64,000 nucleotides of DNA from Fennellomyces sp. T-0311 (Eukaryota; Mucoromycota; Mucoromycetes; Mucorales; Lichtheimiaceae). Made by a program: the position numbers and the translations under genes. Position 1 is the first letter of the stretch. Every line of letters begins with the position of its first letter. Positions 32,294 to 43,530 of the stretch are shown here, piece after piece. Location: contig JALLLT010000006.1 of the NCBI GenBank assembly GCA_025266875.1, forward strand, positions 1,240,001 to 1,304,000, given 5' to 3'. Below the pieces are notes generated by a model. That model searched no databases, was not told the origin of the DNA, and saw only the letters and a program-made list of their open reading frames with translations.

Positions 32294-33462
32294 ATGGCGA
32301 CTTCAACACAATCACCACTTGCTCAACACTGGACCTATTTTCTCAATGGTGTTGAGCAAGCATTCAACTGGCCCAAGACATTCATTCTCTTTTACTCGTA
32401 AGTTGCTTGAAAAAGGCCTAAGCAAGGGTTTTTTCTTGACATTAAGGATGTGGTGCATTGCATAGATCTGCAACCGTTCAAAGGTCAATGCTGAAAGGAT
32501 TGTTTTTTAATGGCGTTGTTTTCCTTGGTGGTCTTTTGATTCTAGAGACCTTTTACGATGGACCAAGCTATCGCATATTAGGATGTTCTTATGCGGTAAG
32601 ACAAAAACATACCCGTTGCGTCAACAGTTCCTAATATCACCGCGATCAGAATATCACAGGATACCCGATGTATCTGACACTACTAGCCGTCAATGGCAAG
32701 TTCTTTACGCCCATAGCAGAAAAGGCGTTCCAAATCCAAGCGAAGAACAAAGCCGTCACCGGAAACACCAGCGTCGTGCAAAGCATGGCTGCCATGATCT
32801 ATACCATCATCTTTTATATCAACTGTGGTGTCTTTGCAGGTCTCATGCGTGCCTTTATTCCACATATTGGTACGTTGTTGGCACTGCTCATGAACTGTGC
32901 AATCATGTCGTATTATTGTTTTGAGTGAGTTTTGAATATATAAGCAGTGCAGAAACGGACTACTTATTGTTGCTAGGTACAAATGGCTTTACATGGGGTG
33001 GACACTGGAGCAGCGCCTGACCTACGTTGAGGAGCATTGGGCTTACTTTTTGGGTTTCGGTAAGTGCTTGGATCGATAATCCAAACGAAAGCTAAGGTGC
33101 TCCCAACAGGTATGCCTATTACTGTCCTAACCTTCTTCCTGTCCACGTTGCATTCCGGTGCTGTTTTCGGTATTCTTTATCCCAGCGTAAGTTTTTATCA
33201 CCATGTTTATGACGCCGACCTGACGACGAAGTAGTACGTGATCATGGCAACCATGGCAACCCCCAAGCCAACCACACCTTACGGACAACCACTGACTTCG
33301 GGGAAAACCGCGCAGCCTGAATGGATGATTCCCAACAAGATTCCGGTGTTTTTGGGTGTGCGTAAAATGAACGACTTGGTGATTTCGCTGGTTAAAATGA
33401 CAGGAGGTGTGCACGCCGAGTCGATTGTTTCAGAAAAGCATAAAATGACTAAAATGGAATAA
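32294..33462 (+). CDS. EI24: EI24/PIG8-family ER membrane protein
   Basis: Multi-pass ER membrane protein; the animal homologue acts in autophagy and apoptosis. Starts MATSTQSPLAQHWTYFLNGV at 32294. Exons then give GLFFNGVVFLGGLLILETFY, YPMYLTLLAVNGKFFTPIAE, MIYTIIFYINCGVFAGLMRA, LLMNCAIMSYYCFEYKW, EQRLTYVEEHWAYFLGFGMP, STLHSGAVFGILYPS and a cytosolic tail. The order YCFEY(K/R)W, QRLxxxExxWxYxxGFGxP and FxILxP matches the EI24 family closely. Introns at 32399-32464, 32599-32649, about 32926-32976, 33061-33110 and 33186-33234. A perfect 12-bp hairpin sits just after the start codon (32318-32360). Its 3' end converges on riboflavin kinase, 87 bp away. Confidence 0.9.
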
Positions 33463-33549
33463 ATAACGATGGGGCAATATTACGGATACCGCTTCACGAA
33501 ACATAATTTATTATGTATGTACAATCTATAGGATCCTTTTCCATTTTTT

Positions 33550-34209
33550 TTACTTAAAAAGTTCGTGTTGCTTGAATTCCTGGTAAGCTGGACGCTGGAG
33601 CGAAGTCTTTGCAACCTCCACATCAGTTCGGATATCTCGAATCAGGGCGTCTGTTTTTCTGGTTATCATTTGCAGTTTACATTAATCTGTGGTTGGCTTA
33701 CCTAGTGATGGGTAGTTCTGTTCGGGGCGAACGTACCCGAGCACGATCACACGGATATCAATTCCGTAAAAGTCGTCTTTGAACTCATGAATAATGTGTA
33801 CCTCCTACTATCCACATAAGTACTAAAAAAGCACGTATAGCTTCGTGAAACACATACAGCAGATCGCTTCTCGTTCTTGTAGTACGGATTCCAGCCCAGA
33901 CTCATCACCATGGGGTATACTTCGGATCCTTTCTTGCCAATTTGTGCCCAGCCATAGTAAACACCTGTAGTAAACTCTGTACACATTGCGTTCAAAGCAT
34001 CCTCTGACAAATTGGCTAAAAAACATAACTTGGTCATTGGCTTCTTTATTGCAAATTCCGTTTTTATTATTACCAGTGGGAATGCCCAATTCCTTGGAAC
34101 CTCTGCCGAATCCACTGACAACAGTACCAGAAACATTATGTGGATATGGGCTCTCGGGCGTTTCGGGGCCAACAATAAGAGGGCGATCAGGATTAAGTTC
34201 GTAAGGCAT
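33550..34209 (-). CDS. FMN1: Riboflavin kinase
   Basis: Phosphorylates riboflavin to FMN. From ATG 34209: [20 protein letters not shown], then [20 protein letters not shown]; the conserved PTAN motif is completed across an intron. Next come [32 protein letters not shown], and after a second intron [20 protein letters not shown] with GYVRPE. The last exon gives [15 protein letters not shown] to the stop at 33550. Substrate-binding GRG, PTAN and E-H-I-H motifs are present. About 165 residues, normal for monofunctional eukaryotic riboflavin kinase; no FAD synthetase domain. Confidence 0.96.
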
Positions 34210-34838
34210 CGTGAATGTCAAAGAAAGCGACGGAATAACCGAGGTCGGGGATCGAAGGAATTTACGGCTTTGGCCAAAATGATTTCGATGACAAATGCTG
34301 ATATATGCAACATATACCCGTCCTAACTTGATACCATATTCCTTACTGTCATTTTTCCACTCGATTGGTAAGCCTGATTAAAGAAAACGAGGTATTACAA
34401 GACAACTTCCCAAGCAGGGTCTTTGTGCATTGGCTATTATTTAATATGCCAAGATGAAAATCAATGCGTCTGCTGCGCGGCGTACAGAAGGTTTATAGAA
34501 AAACTTGTTCTGTTGCTACTTGTATAATGCCATGACAATTGTTGCTATGCTTCTTACACCCAATGGCTATGGAAATGGGTATTCTGACCTCCTTTCTTTT
34601 TACACGTTCATATCTTTATCACTCATGGACTAGAAGCAAGTAAAAATTACCAAGCCGGTGTGCTCAACTATGGAAGGATTCAATCAACCGGATGATGACA
34701 AACTATCACACTATCTGGATTGTACTGTTTTGGTGCCCCTGTTAGTAAGTCATGGAGCAAATCAAAGTGAACCATGGGAACGAATCCTCATGCGGCCCAA
34801 GTCAGAGAGGTTATGCTGCTAAAACAACAAGAAAGGCT
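34210..34838. other. Riboflavin kinase promoter and NASP 3' flank
   Basis: No gene is seen between the FMN1 start codon and the stop codon of the histone chaperone gene, both on the minus strand. Confidence 0.5.
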
Positions 34839-36057
34839 TTATTGTTTCTGCTTTTTAACACTCTCATCCACCTTGTACTCTTCGCCTGTAGGCTTTTTAC
34901 GCTTTATCATAGAAGACAAGTCATTTACCGTAGCATTATCGAGAGATTTGGGTACACTGTCACCAGTCGAAGTACCCAAGAAGCTCTTCAGTAGTGCCTC
35001 TGCCTCTTTTTCGGTCTTTTGTCGATTGGTCAGTTCTTCCAGCTTTAAAGGAAGTTAGCAAAAAGTTTCCCGAGCGAAGAAATGATCAATGTACCTTTTC
35101 CTCCAAATCCTGGATGAGCTCTTTGATTTCTTTGATTTCCTTACTATCTGACTCGATGCTTTCGGTTGCTTTTCCCTTTCCTTTGCCCTGGTCTTGTTGC
35201 CCAAGTGTGTCAATACGCTTCTTAAACACCTCGATGGCTGCCTTGATCTGTGACCCAGCCTTATCGGCCTCATTCGTAGAAAACTCAAGCGCAAGAGCGT
35301 ACTTGTAGTGCGCTTCGGCTAGTTGTCGATCATCTTCCGCCAGATACTCCTCTTTGATCTCCAAAGCCTTCTGATAATCCGACAAGGCGCTATCGAACTT
35401 TTCTATAGCAAAATCATCAGCGCTCGATTGACGCATACTGAGTAAACCTTTACCGGTTTCTACGGAAACGTCACCAAGACATAAATGCACGTCCGAAAGC
35501 TTTAAGCGTGTCTTCTTATCCTCGGACTTTTCATAGATGACGCGTGCGATATCAAGAATATCCCAAGCAGTCTCAAAGTCATCATCCTGCTGCTCTTCCT
35601 CTTGTCCATCATCCTCTTCCTCCTCCGGTTCCTCATCATCCTCAAAATGGAATTTGGAGCTCTTTGCAGCTAATAATACAATGAGCCACTTTACTTCTTT
35701 TAACCACCTCACCATTACCTTCAGCTAGTTCTTGTTTGGGAGCTTCTGCTTTTGTGTCTTGTTTGGATTCACCAAATACCGTGTTTTGTTGAATGGCATG
35801 TTGCAGTAATGCACGGCCATAAGCGAAGTAGACATCACCACTTTCAGGTGCCAATTCGCCGTAGATCATATCTCTATTGATTCACCCCGAATCGATTATA
35901 CAACTGACCGATCAAGATGAGTAGGAGCTTACTGTAGCTGGCAAGCTTCACCAAGTTTTTCAACGCTGGTGTCGTAATTGTTCAAGGAGAGGGTACGGAT
36001 GCCTTCGTCATAGAGTGTCTTTGCTTTTTGCTTGGAATCGGTCTCGGTTGCTGACAT
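34839..36057 (-). CDS. NASP/Hif1/Sim3-family histone chaperone (SHNi-TPR)
   Basis: Nuclear chaperone for H3-H4, feeding histones to chromatin assembly and centromeres. Starts MSATETDSKQKAKTLYDEGI at 36057 (TPR 1), continues to YGELAPESGDVYFAYGRALL (TPR 2), and is then interrupted by a long acidic insert (DDEEPEEEEDDGQEEE, QQDDDFETAWDILDIARVIY) as in NASP. TPR 3 and 4 follow: LKLSDVHLCLGDVSVETG, ALSDYQKALEIKEEYLAEDD, RQLAEAHYKYALALEF. The C-terminal coiled coil (EIKEIKELIQDLEEKV) and a basic tail ending KRKKPTGEEYKVDESVKKQK supply a nuclear signal. Divergent from CDC7; the shared upstream region has G1/S-type motifs. Confidence 0.9.
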
Positions 36058-36845
36058 TAAGAAAAGGTACAAAAAATAATCGCGTCGCGAAACTGCGAAA
36101 TGCACGCCTTGAACCGGTGTCGTACAACGCGTACACGGTGCCGCTTGGATTCCTATGAAAAAAGCTTCGCAGAGGCAATGGATGATCGGCTTACCGTACG
36201 ATTAAAGAGTGTTTGTATCAGTTGGTAGGCAAATGATACAATATTCAGCAATACGGAAGCAGCGAGTGCGCTCGTGCGAACGGTTCCGTATTTTTTCAGG
36301 ATGCTCTCAATAAAGAAGGCTACGAGAATCTTTGCTTCAGTAGCGACCGTTTGTTACTCCACCAGACACACAGGCTCTTACCGAACTTGCTAGGAATGAT
36401 ACGAGCCTAGTCCGGTGTCGCTATGGATACCACTACAATTACTTGCTCACAGACCATAGTATACACCGGCAGTTGTTACGAAAGCTTTCACTGAGGTGTA
36501 AAACAATAGTAGATCTATCGCGTGGCATCGCTGTTTGTGGCAAACAAAAGCAGGATACGGGGCAGAAGGGCGAATCACGCATCATCGCACACAAACACGA
36601 CACCGCGCGTGATACAATGAGGCAGACACTGCAGTCGTGTACATCCAATTGTGCGAAACAAAGCGTGTGCTGCTCACCTGTGGCGTTTGGGGCGCCAATA
36701 GACAGCAAAAGGAGCGTTCGGGTGCCCTCACACACCTAGCAGCGAGTAGCAACAGGCAGGAATAAAGGAGCTGCAAAAAAAAGTTGAGAAGCCTGCGCGC
36801 AGAAACAATTTCAGACCATTTTTATCCCAAATAGATACTTTCGGT
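36058..36845. promoter_or_regulatory. Divergent promoter region of the histone chaperone and CDC7 genes
   Basis: A 788-bp gap between two divergent start codons. Close to the chaperone start are CGCGTCGCGAAA (36081-36092, containing the SCB-like core CGCGAAA) and ACGCGT (36127-36132, an MCB/MluI box). These are the sites bound by SBF/MBF in yeasts to drive G1/S transcription, and both flanking genes act in S phase. Motif identity is direct; regulation is inference. Confidence 0.4.
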
Positions 36846-39447
36846 ATGCCACCGTCCACCAGCATGCCTCGAGACCATGGGCGAGCACGCAACAACAACT
36901 CTACCAAAAGACCAATGGTCGATTCCCGCGGCATTCCTGTCGTTCAACCATCGCCATCGCCACGATCACAGAACCGATTTCGTGCGATCCGAATCGACGA
37001 CGATGCCATAAGTAACGATGAAGTGCGTGTATGCCGCGCCAGTGGGGATAAACATTCTCTCATGGATGTATATGATGCATCGCAGCATAGTACCTCCAGC
37101 AACCTTACTCGACTGTTCAACCGACGACCAGGGTCGGATATATCCAGTGGCACTAAGAGACGCAAGCGTATGGATGATAGCCGAGATCGCAAACGACCCA
37201 ACAATGACCAGTCCAAGCCGTCTGACGACACACAGGATCCACAGAACCCGCCCGGCCATATATCCACGCCCCCCATATCTCAACCGCGCCAACAGAACAT
37301 GGAAGCGGACGAGGACATGCATAGCCCGCAAATGGATACCGACGACGGTTCAGCACTATCGCAGCTCTCAGACAACGATTCACAGGAGCCAACGCAAGTA
37401 GCAATGGGGACAGATGATCGCTCACAAAAAGAGTCAAAGCCAATACTATCACAACGCACAGATGATGATCCGCAGAGAACAGTGAAGCCAGCACTGTCTT
37501 TACCACCGGATATCGACTCGCAGAAAACGCTTTGTGCTAGTCAGGAGCCTGTCAACGATAATACGCCTTCGCCTGCGAAAGCCCCCGTTGAAAAAGCTGG
37601 AATGACTGACCGTGCAGAGGAGAAGGTTGAAATCAGGCCAGAAGAAGCCAGCAAGGAGGATACCCCAGCCATCGGTGCTAAGCCTGCGACCAATTCCACG
37701 GACAATGGGCGCGAGAACAACAGCAAATTGGAAGCCAAACCTGACGAAACTAAGAAAGATGCAGAAGAAGAAAACAGCGACGAGGACAAGAAGCGCCTGA
37801 TAGAAGAAAATAAGAAGAACGCAGAGGAAGAGAGGAAACGTGCAGAGGAAGAGAGGAAACGTGCAGAGGAAGAGAAGAAACGTGTGGAACACGAGAAGAT
37901 GCTGGCTGATATTGCCGAACTCAACGCCAAAGTGAAGCATCTGGCCGATTCCTACAAGATCACTCGCAAGATTGGTGAAGGCACGTTTAGCACAGTATAT
38001 GAGGCTGTGGATTTGCGACGCAACATCTATCAGAATGAATTATGGCAACGCCAGCTGCTGGAAGGACAGCGCATCACCAATCCCAAAGCAACAGCAACTA
38101 CCGGAAGCCTAGTTGCTTTGAAGCGCGTATACAGTACGAGCAGCCCAACTCGATTGTCCAGCGAGATCAAAATCCTTCAAGAGCTTCGGTAAGTAGGGTT
38201 TTTCTTTTAATTGATGATGACAGACAGGATGATTTGATTATCAAATGTTTGTAGTGGATGTCCGTGCGTTGCGCCTTTGATAACTGCCTTTCGTCACGCA
38301 GATGAGTTCTTTGTCGTTATGCCCTATATCCAAAGCAATGATTTTAAGGTGCGTCGTTTGCCTGTGCATGTGCCAAACGCGCCATTGCTAACCAACGCTG
38401 TAGCAAATATACCGAAGCTTGACGATAATTGAAATCAAGTGTTACTTCCGCAGTCTATTCACAGGGCTGAGCCATTTACATGCACACAACTACATGCACC
38501 GCGACGTTAAGCCCAACAACTTTTTATACAACCGGGAATCGCGATCCGGCGTCCTCATCGACTTCGGTCTTGCTGAGGTAACACTCTATGCGCGCGGACA
38601 CGCTTAAAAGAGACTTAATACAGGGAGTAGCGAATCAGTACACCGCGCCCTGCACCCAGTGGCCAACAGCATTTGCAACCCAAAAAGCGACTGACTTCGA
38701 CACCAAACGCCACTGGAGCAGCGGCAAAATCTGAACGACCATTTCTTGGCAACAAAGAAAATATCAACACCCCACCACAAGTTCCCGGCTATTTCAAAAA
38801 TGACAGCAGGTATAGAAGCAATCGATCACATAATGGGCGAACAACTCACCCGGCTGTAGACAATCAATACAGGCCAATCGTGCTGGCACGAAAGGTTTCC
38901 GCGCACCTGAAATCTTATTGCGAGAACGTTATCAAACGGGAGGTAAGCGTTTCAACAAGAAACGAGGATTAGGATCCGGCTTAACTCCTTAAAATATGGC
39001 AGCAATTGATGTGTGGTCGGCGGGTGTCATCCTATTATGCGTAATCACTGGCCGATATCCATTTTTCCTCGCTAGTGACGATGCAGATGCGCTGATTGAA
39101 GTAGCGAATCTTTTTGGCCTCGACACTTTGAAAGATTTGGCACGGAAGAAGAGTAAGTGCGAGCGCATCAGCGGTGAATAGCTATATCTCAATTGCCACA
39201 CGCAGAATTGAATTTGGTGACGAATTTGCCACTGCCTCCGCGGACACGACCCCTGGATGAATTATGTAAAAGGCTAAACGAGGAGACCTTAATGTCATGG
39301 GACGAGCAAAATCTCAAGGATGGCTTGGACCTGCTCAAGAAGTGCCTCATGCTCGATAGCAGTGAGCGGATCACCGCCAAGGAAGCACTGGATCACCCTT
39401 TCCTGGCTTTGGATGGCGGTGACGACGTTCCAATAGCAGCGGGGTAA
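36846..39447 (+). CDS. CDC7: CDC7/Hsk1 protein kinase (DDK catalytic subunit)
   Basis: Ser/Thr kinase that, with Dbf4, phosphorylates MCM helicase to fire replication origins. A long N-terminal region (about 350 residues) is disordered and ends in a Glu/Arg coiled coil (EERKRAEEERKRAEEEKKR). The kinase follows: IGEGTFSTVYEAVD (Gly loop), LVALKRVY (Lys), SSEIKILQEL, MHRDVKPNNFLYN (catalytic loop), VLIDFGLAE (DFG). Then comes the kinase insert typical of Cdc7, and RAGTKGFRAPEILLRERYQT joined to AIDVWSAGVILLCVITGRYP. A second insert and LDLLKKCLMLDSSERITAKE close the fold. Introns at about 38189, 38349, 38580, 38812, 38942 and 39152 are fixed by frame. All catalytic residues are retained. Confidence 0.94.
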
Positions 39448-39878
39448 TTTAAATAAAAAGGTTGTCTGGCAGAAGGAATAATATTTGGACGCAAACTCAA
39501 TGACAGCTTTTTTCCCCTTGGGCATGTTTGGAATAGCCCTTTTCGCTTTTGAACGGGAGCGGTTCTCGTTCTTTAAGCGCAAAAAGCTTTGCCAACTTCT
39601 TGCGGTTTATCCGTCGGCAACAAAGCCGTATCTTTGGCAGAAAAGGAGAGAGAGAACATTTATTTCTCGTTCCATGGGATGATGCATCAACTCAAAACAG
39701 CTGCATTAAAGAAACTTGCACATGCGTTGCAGCATGCACCGTCTTTAATAGGAGTTTAACCATCCTGTTGCTCACGAGAATGCCCAACATAATTTAGTCA
39801 TTAATAGAATCCAGGATTGCCGCCGCGTATATAAAACGCCTTGGATGCTGCGTGACAATTGCAATATTAGATCAAAAA
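39448..39878. other. CDC7 3' flank and KNH-like gene promoter
   Basis: No gene is seen. The 3' part carries the TATA box of the secreted-protein gene at 39828-39836. Confidence 0.5.
39828..39836 (+). promoter_or_regulatory. TATA box of the KNH-like secreted-protein gene
   Basis: TATATAAAA, 43 bp upstream of the ATG at 39879. Confidence 0.55.
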
Positions 39879-40666
39879 ATGAAGACTATCCAGTTGCTTG
39901 CTGTTCTCTTTGCTATGTTGTGCGCCTCTTTGACTTCAGCCGCTCTGGTTCCCAGAGCAGAAACCGGTGAAGCATTGATGCAATACGGATACAATCCTCC
40001 ACGTGTCAATCCTGATTATTGCGTTGGTATGTCTGTGCGCTTTTTTGTATAAGAACCAATGCTTACTCTCTGCCGTTAGGTTTCCGTATCACCTACCCGA
40101 CATACCCTGGTCTTGGCTTTCAGGCTGGTTCGATCCAGCAGCTCCATTGGGAACTCGATGATGCCATCCCTCACTCGCCTGATATCATCACCCGTATTCG
40201 CATTTTGAACAGTACCCAGCATAACGAATATGTCATTGGCGAAAACATCAGTATGAATCACTCGATGTACTTGTAATGATTGTTAACATACGAACTATTA
40301 GCACTGTATACCGATAAAAACCGTGGTGAGATTACATTCCCTCTCAACGTTGATGATGTTTCTGGTTTCTACCACTATCGCATCATGGTCAACTACCCGG
40401 TAAGTCTGTCTAAAAAAGTGGACTATGACATATCCCTAATTGTATCCTTGTAGGGTACAACCACCCATTGCGTCTATGAGTCTGTGCCTTTCATGATCGT
40501 CCAGAGCCCGTACGAAAAATATCATGCGGGTGGTGCCAATGGTGCATTCGTGCCATCCGCCCCATCTCCTCCTCCGCTCGCCCAGTCCTTCACTCAACCA
40601 AAGCCAAATAATGTCATGGTTATGGACGAAGAGGCTATGGAGGCGTTCGATGACGCTACCGAGTAG
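39879..40666 (+). CDS. Secreted KNH/Kre9-like protein
   Basis: Predicted extracellular or cell-wall protein. ATG 39879 opens a clear signal peptide ([21 protein letters not shown]). After introns (about 40026-40079, 40251-40301, 40400-40453) comes a beta-sandwich domain of the Ser-Thr-rich GPI-anchored/Kre9-KNH type: [20 protein letters not shown], then [68 protein letters not shown]. The remainder is Pro-rich with an acidic end ([14 protein letters not shown]). No C-terminal hydrophobic GPI signal is visible, so it is probably secreted rather than anchored. Yeast Kre9/Knh1 take part in beta-1,6-glucan assembly; the function here is not known. Confidence 0.85.
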
Positions 40667-43469
40667 TTGAAGTCATTTCTTCTGGCTACCTACGTAGATT
40701 TTCCTGTACTTTTCTTGTATATTGGATACGATAATCAAATGGTTCTCTCTTCGCTTTCAATGGGATACTAAACTATAATATATCTTAACAAATACTGTAC
40801 CTACTCCTAACATATCTAATACCAGCTTATAATATAATGTTGTCGTATGTTTGGACGCATTATGGGTCTTCTTTCGATCTGGACAGAAGGCTTTGAGCTG
40901 TCGCTCCCAGTGATTCCTGTCCAATAAAAAAAGCTGTACATAGAATATGTGTTTCTTATGTCGACAGTGCGCGGCAGGACCAAACACAAGAAGCTCGTAT
41001 GTATGCGAAAGTTGAGTTACACGCACGGCTTTCTGCAAGAGAATTATGTGCTCAGTATCCATTCCGGCCATTGGGTACTTGCATGAGATCGTTAAAATTA
41101 GTGCAGGTCGCTAATACTTATTTATGAACCGCATTTTAGATTACTGCTACAGATATAGCGACTTCCACTCGACTATATGAAAACTAAAAACGTCATTAAA
41201 TAAAACCCCTACATAAACCTTTATGAAAGTTGCACGTGAGTTGAGAGTACTATTGCTAAAAATCCGGGTAATATATGAGCAAACCACAGTTTTTGTGTTG
41301 CGTTTCTTTTTCAATCTTCAAACGCTTTGCCTGCCTTCTGGAACTGACGATGATAATCTAACGCTCATAAATCATTTTGCACGAAATTCCTCTTTTGCAA
41401 CACAATTCCGATAACTTTAAACTTTGTGAGTAAATATCTGCTTTGATAGAAGGAATGAAGAGGCACTAATCATTATCATCTAAGCTCCAGATTTTAACAG
41501 CTTCGGATATGCGCAATTTGATTGTACAGAAAAGCCGTGGTGATATTGAATTTCATTGAGCCATTAACCAAAGCGTCCCTGAATTATAAACAGCGAGCGA
41601 ATGTGATTTAATCACGGACGACAAAGACGAGTCAAGTATTAGGGAGCAGCGAAGAAATACTACTCTTCAGAAGTTAATGTGCGTATTAGGCTGATGGTAT
41701 TTGATCAGTCAATAGTCGAAGGAGCAAGTTACTAAACTCATAGACAACTCTGGAAATCAAACCTGACGACATATTCTCACAGTGCACATTGCTTAAACAT
41801 CATATTCATTAGAGAACGTTTCACTCAAAAAAGAACAGGCGACTGAGTTGTTAATCACCAAAGCCAGTTTCAAGAAATAACCTTTGGAGTAGAAGCTTAA
41901 CGTGAGTATGCACTCAACATGACGAAGTGTCCAGTCTGATATGCAAAGGAAAGGCGGCCCCATCTGTTCGAAAAAGCACTTTAGTACATGCTTTACGTAT
42001 GACATAGCATTAAACCGGTGACATGCACCAGCATCGAAAAAGTGGATCCAATACCACTTTTCCACTTACGTAAGCCAATTTTCATGAGCTCACAGACCTG
42101 TTATTACTTACACAGTAGCCGAAAACGATCAGACATATCCTCCGTCATTAACGCAACAGTGTCATCGATTTGATTTTTTAATACATAGCAGCATGCAGTA
42201 CGTATCATTTGAATCATAAATCGATGAGTGGTGCCGCACGTGGTCCAAAAAAGTAGTACAAACGCACAAATCCATTGAGTACGACGAGATGATGAGACGT
42301 AAAGCCTTTTAACGACAGTAGCGCAATTGCTGCTGACACAGTACTGTCATATCTAGAAATACTAACTGACACTGCTGGCTCCATGAACTGGGTACACTAG
42401 TAATTAATGTTATCTGAAGGAGTAACCTTGTTCCGCTGTCAGAAAAATTATCAAAGAGCGAAGCAACGACAAGTTTAGTAAATATCTTGAACATCTAGGT
42501 GGCCCTCCATTTCCGTCCTCTACAGCCATCGGCCTCCGTAACTTGCTAAAACTTGGTCTCATGCTCCAAAGAATTTGGGGCCTACACTGGCGCACAGTCA
42601 TTGATCGCATGCCTTGGAGTTTCCCGTATGCTGGGCAATACTTCAAAGAACAACCAGCTGGATATCCTTTCTTCACCGCCACTGTTACAGCACTCTGCAC
42701 TATTTGAGGTTTCGCGCCCCAAATAAAATATACTGCAAAAAAAGTAAACAGTCTTGGGGTCGAGGACCAGAAAAGTCCATAAAACAACACAAATCTGTCA
42801 AGAAAAGCTCAATCTAGTCCAAGCAGACTGGAGTTCGAAAGTGTGAGTCAAGTTTGGAAGCGGTAATACGTAAAATATTAGCACATCAAGTGGATTCTTC
42901 CACAAAAGTAAAACCATACGTATGTAAGCTCAAACAGGTGGTTAGTTATTCCGAAGAAAGAAAGATAATACTTGTCCTCATATTGACAACTTCGCTTTTC
43001 TATTAGTCGTTGAACAGTTCTGCTGATAACTGAGATTTATACGTACTGCATAAGCACAAGAGAGTGCTGACTTGAAGGTATATCTGGCAGAGGATCGCCG
43101 ATTTTACATCCGTTGTCAAGTGCAATAGTTATTGTTTAAACAATGCGAGCAGGCAACTATACCAAACGTACACCGTTTTCGATGTTGGAACTCTGGCCTT
43201 TGCATCGATCTCTCGATTTCCGCACTGCGCCTGAAGGCTTATGTTCTCGGATCCCGAACGTACCTAACGATCGGATTGCTTGGCACATGCTATTCCCTGT
43301 TGTCTCCAGGCAACAACCGACTTGGTTCGACATCAAGACGAGTGTATCCAGCGCTCATTGGTCGCTAAAATAAGCACAAGCGTTCACTTGCTTGGCGCAG
43401 CGCATCTTGACGTGACACAAGGCAGCCGTTAAACCATATGTGGAACAAGACCGGACGGTGCGAAGCCAA
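40667..43469. other. Gene desert of about 2.8 kb
   Basis: No gene is supported. Several 60-126-codon frames exist on both strands (40757-41071 minus, 41793-42065 minus, 42410-42790 minus) but lack recognisable domains, consistent codon use or splice signals. The plus strand near 42540-42710 has a coding-like stretch (YAGQYFKEQPAGYPFFTATV) without context. A decayed transposable element is possible but not shown. Confidence 0.4.
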
Positions 43470-43477
43470 TATTTATA
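43470..43477 (+). promoter_or_regulatory. TATA-like box of the Pil1-type gene
   Basis: TATTTATA lies 54 bp upstream of the ATG at 43531 and inside a longer open frame beginning at 43438. Its position favours 43531 as the true start. Confidence 0.4.
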
Positions 43478-43530
43478 GGGCTGGCGCATCGGTGAACTTT
43501 TCCCACTTTGAATACTTTTACACTTCTCAA

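Noticed and set aside
36944..37940. Long minus-strand frames opposite CDC7
   Set aside because: Antisense shadows of the disordered N-terminal coding region; the sense strand carries a continuous kinase gene.
40127..40136. GGTTCGATCC, a perfect tRNA B-box-like string
   Set aside because: It lies inside a coding exon of the KNH-like gene, with no A box or cloverleaf around it.
40757..42790. Three minus-strand frames of 90-126 codons in the gene desert
   Set aside because: No recognisable domain or catalytic motif; they may be old transposon debris, but this cannot be supported.
43438..43530. Longer N-terminus for the Pil1-type protein starting at 43438
   Set aside because: The extra 31 codons contain the probable TATA box and do not resemble the family; ATG 43531 fits better.
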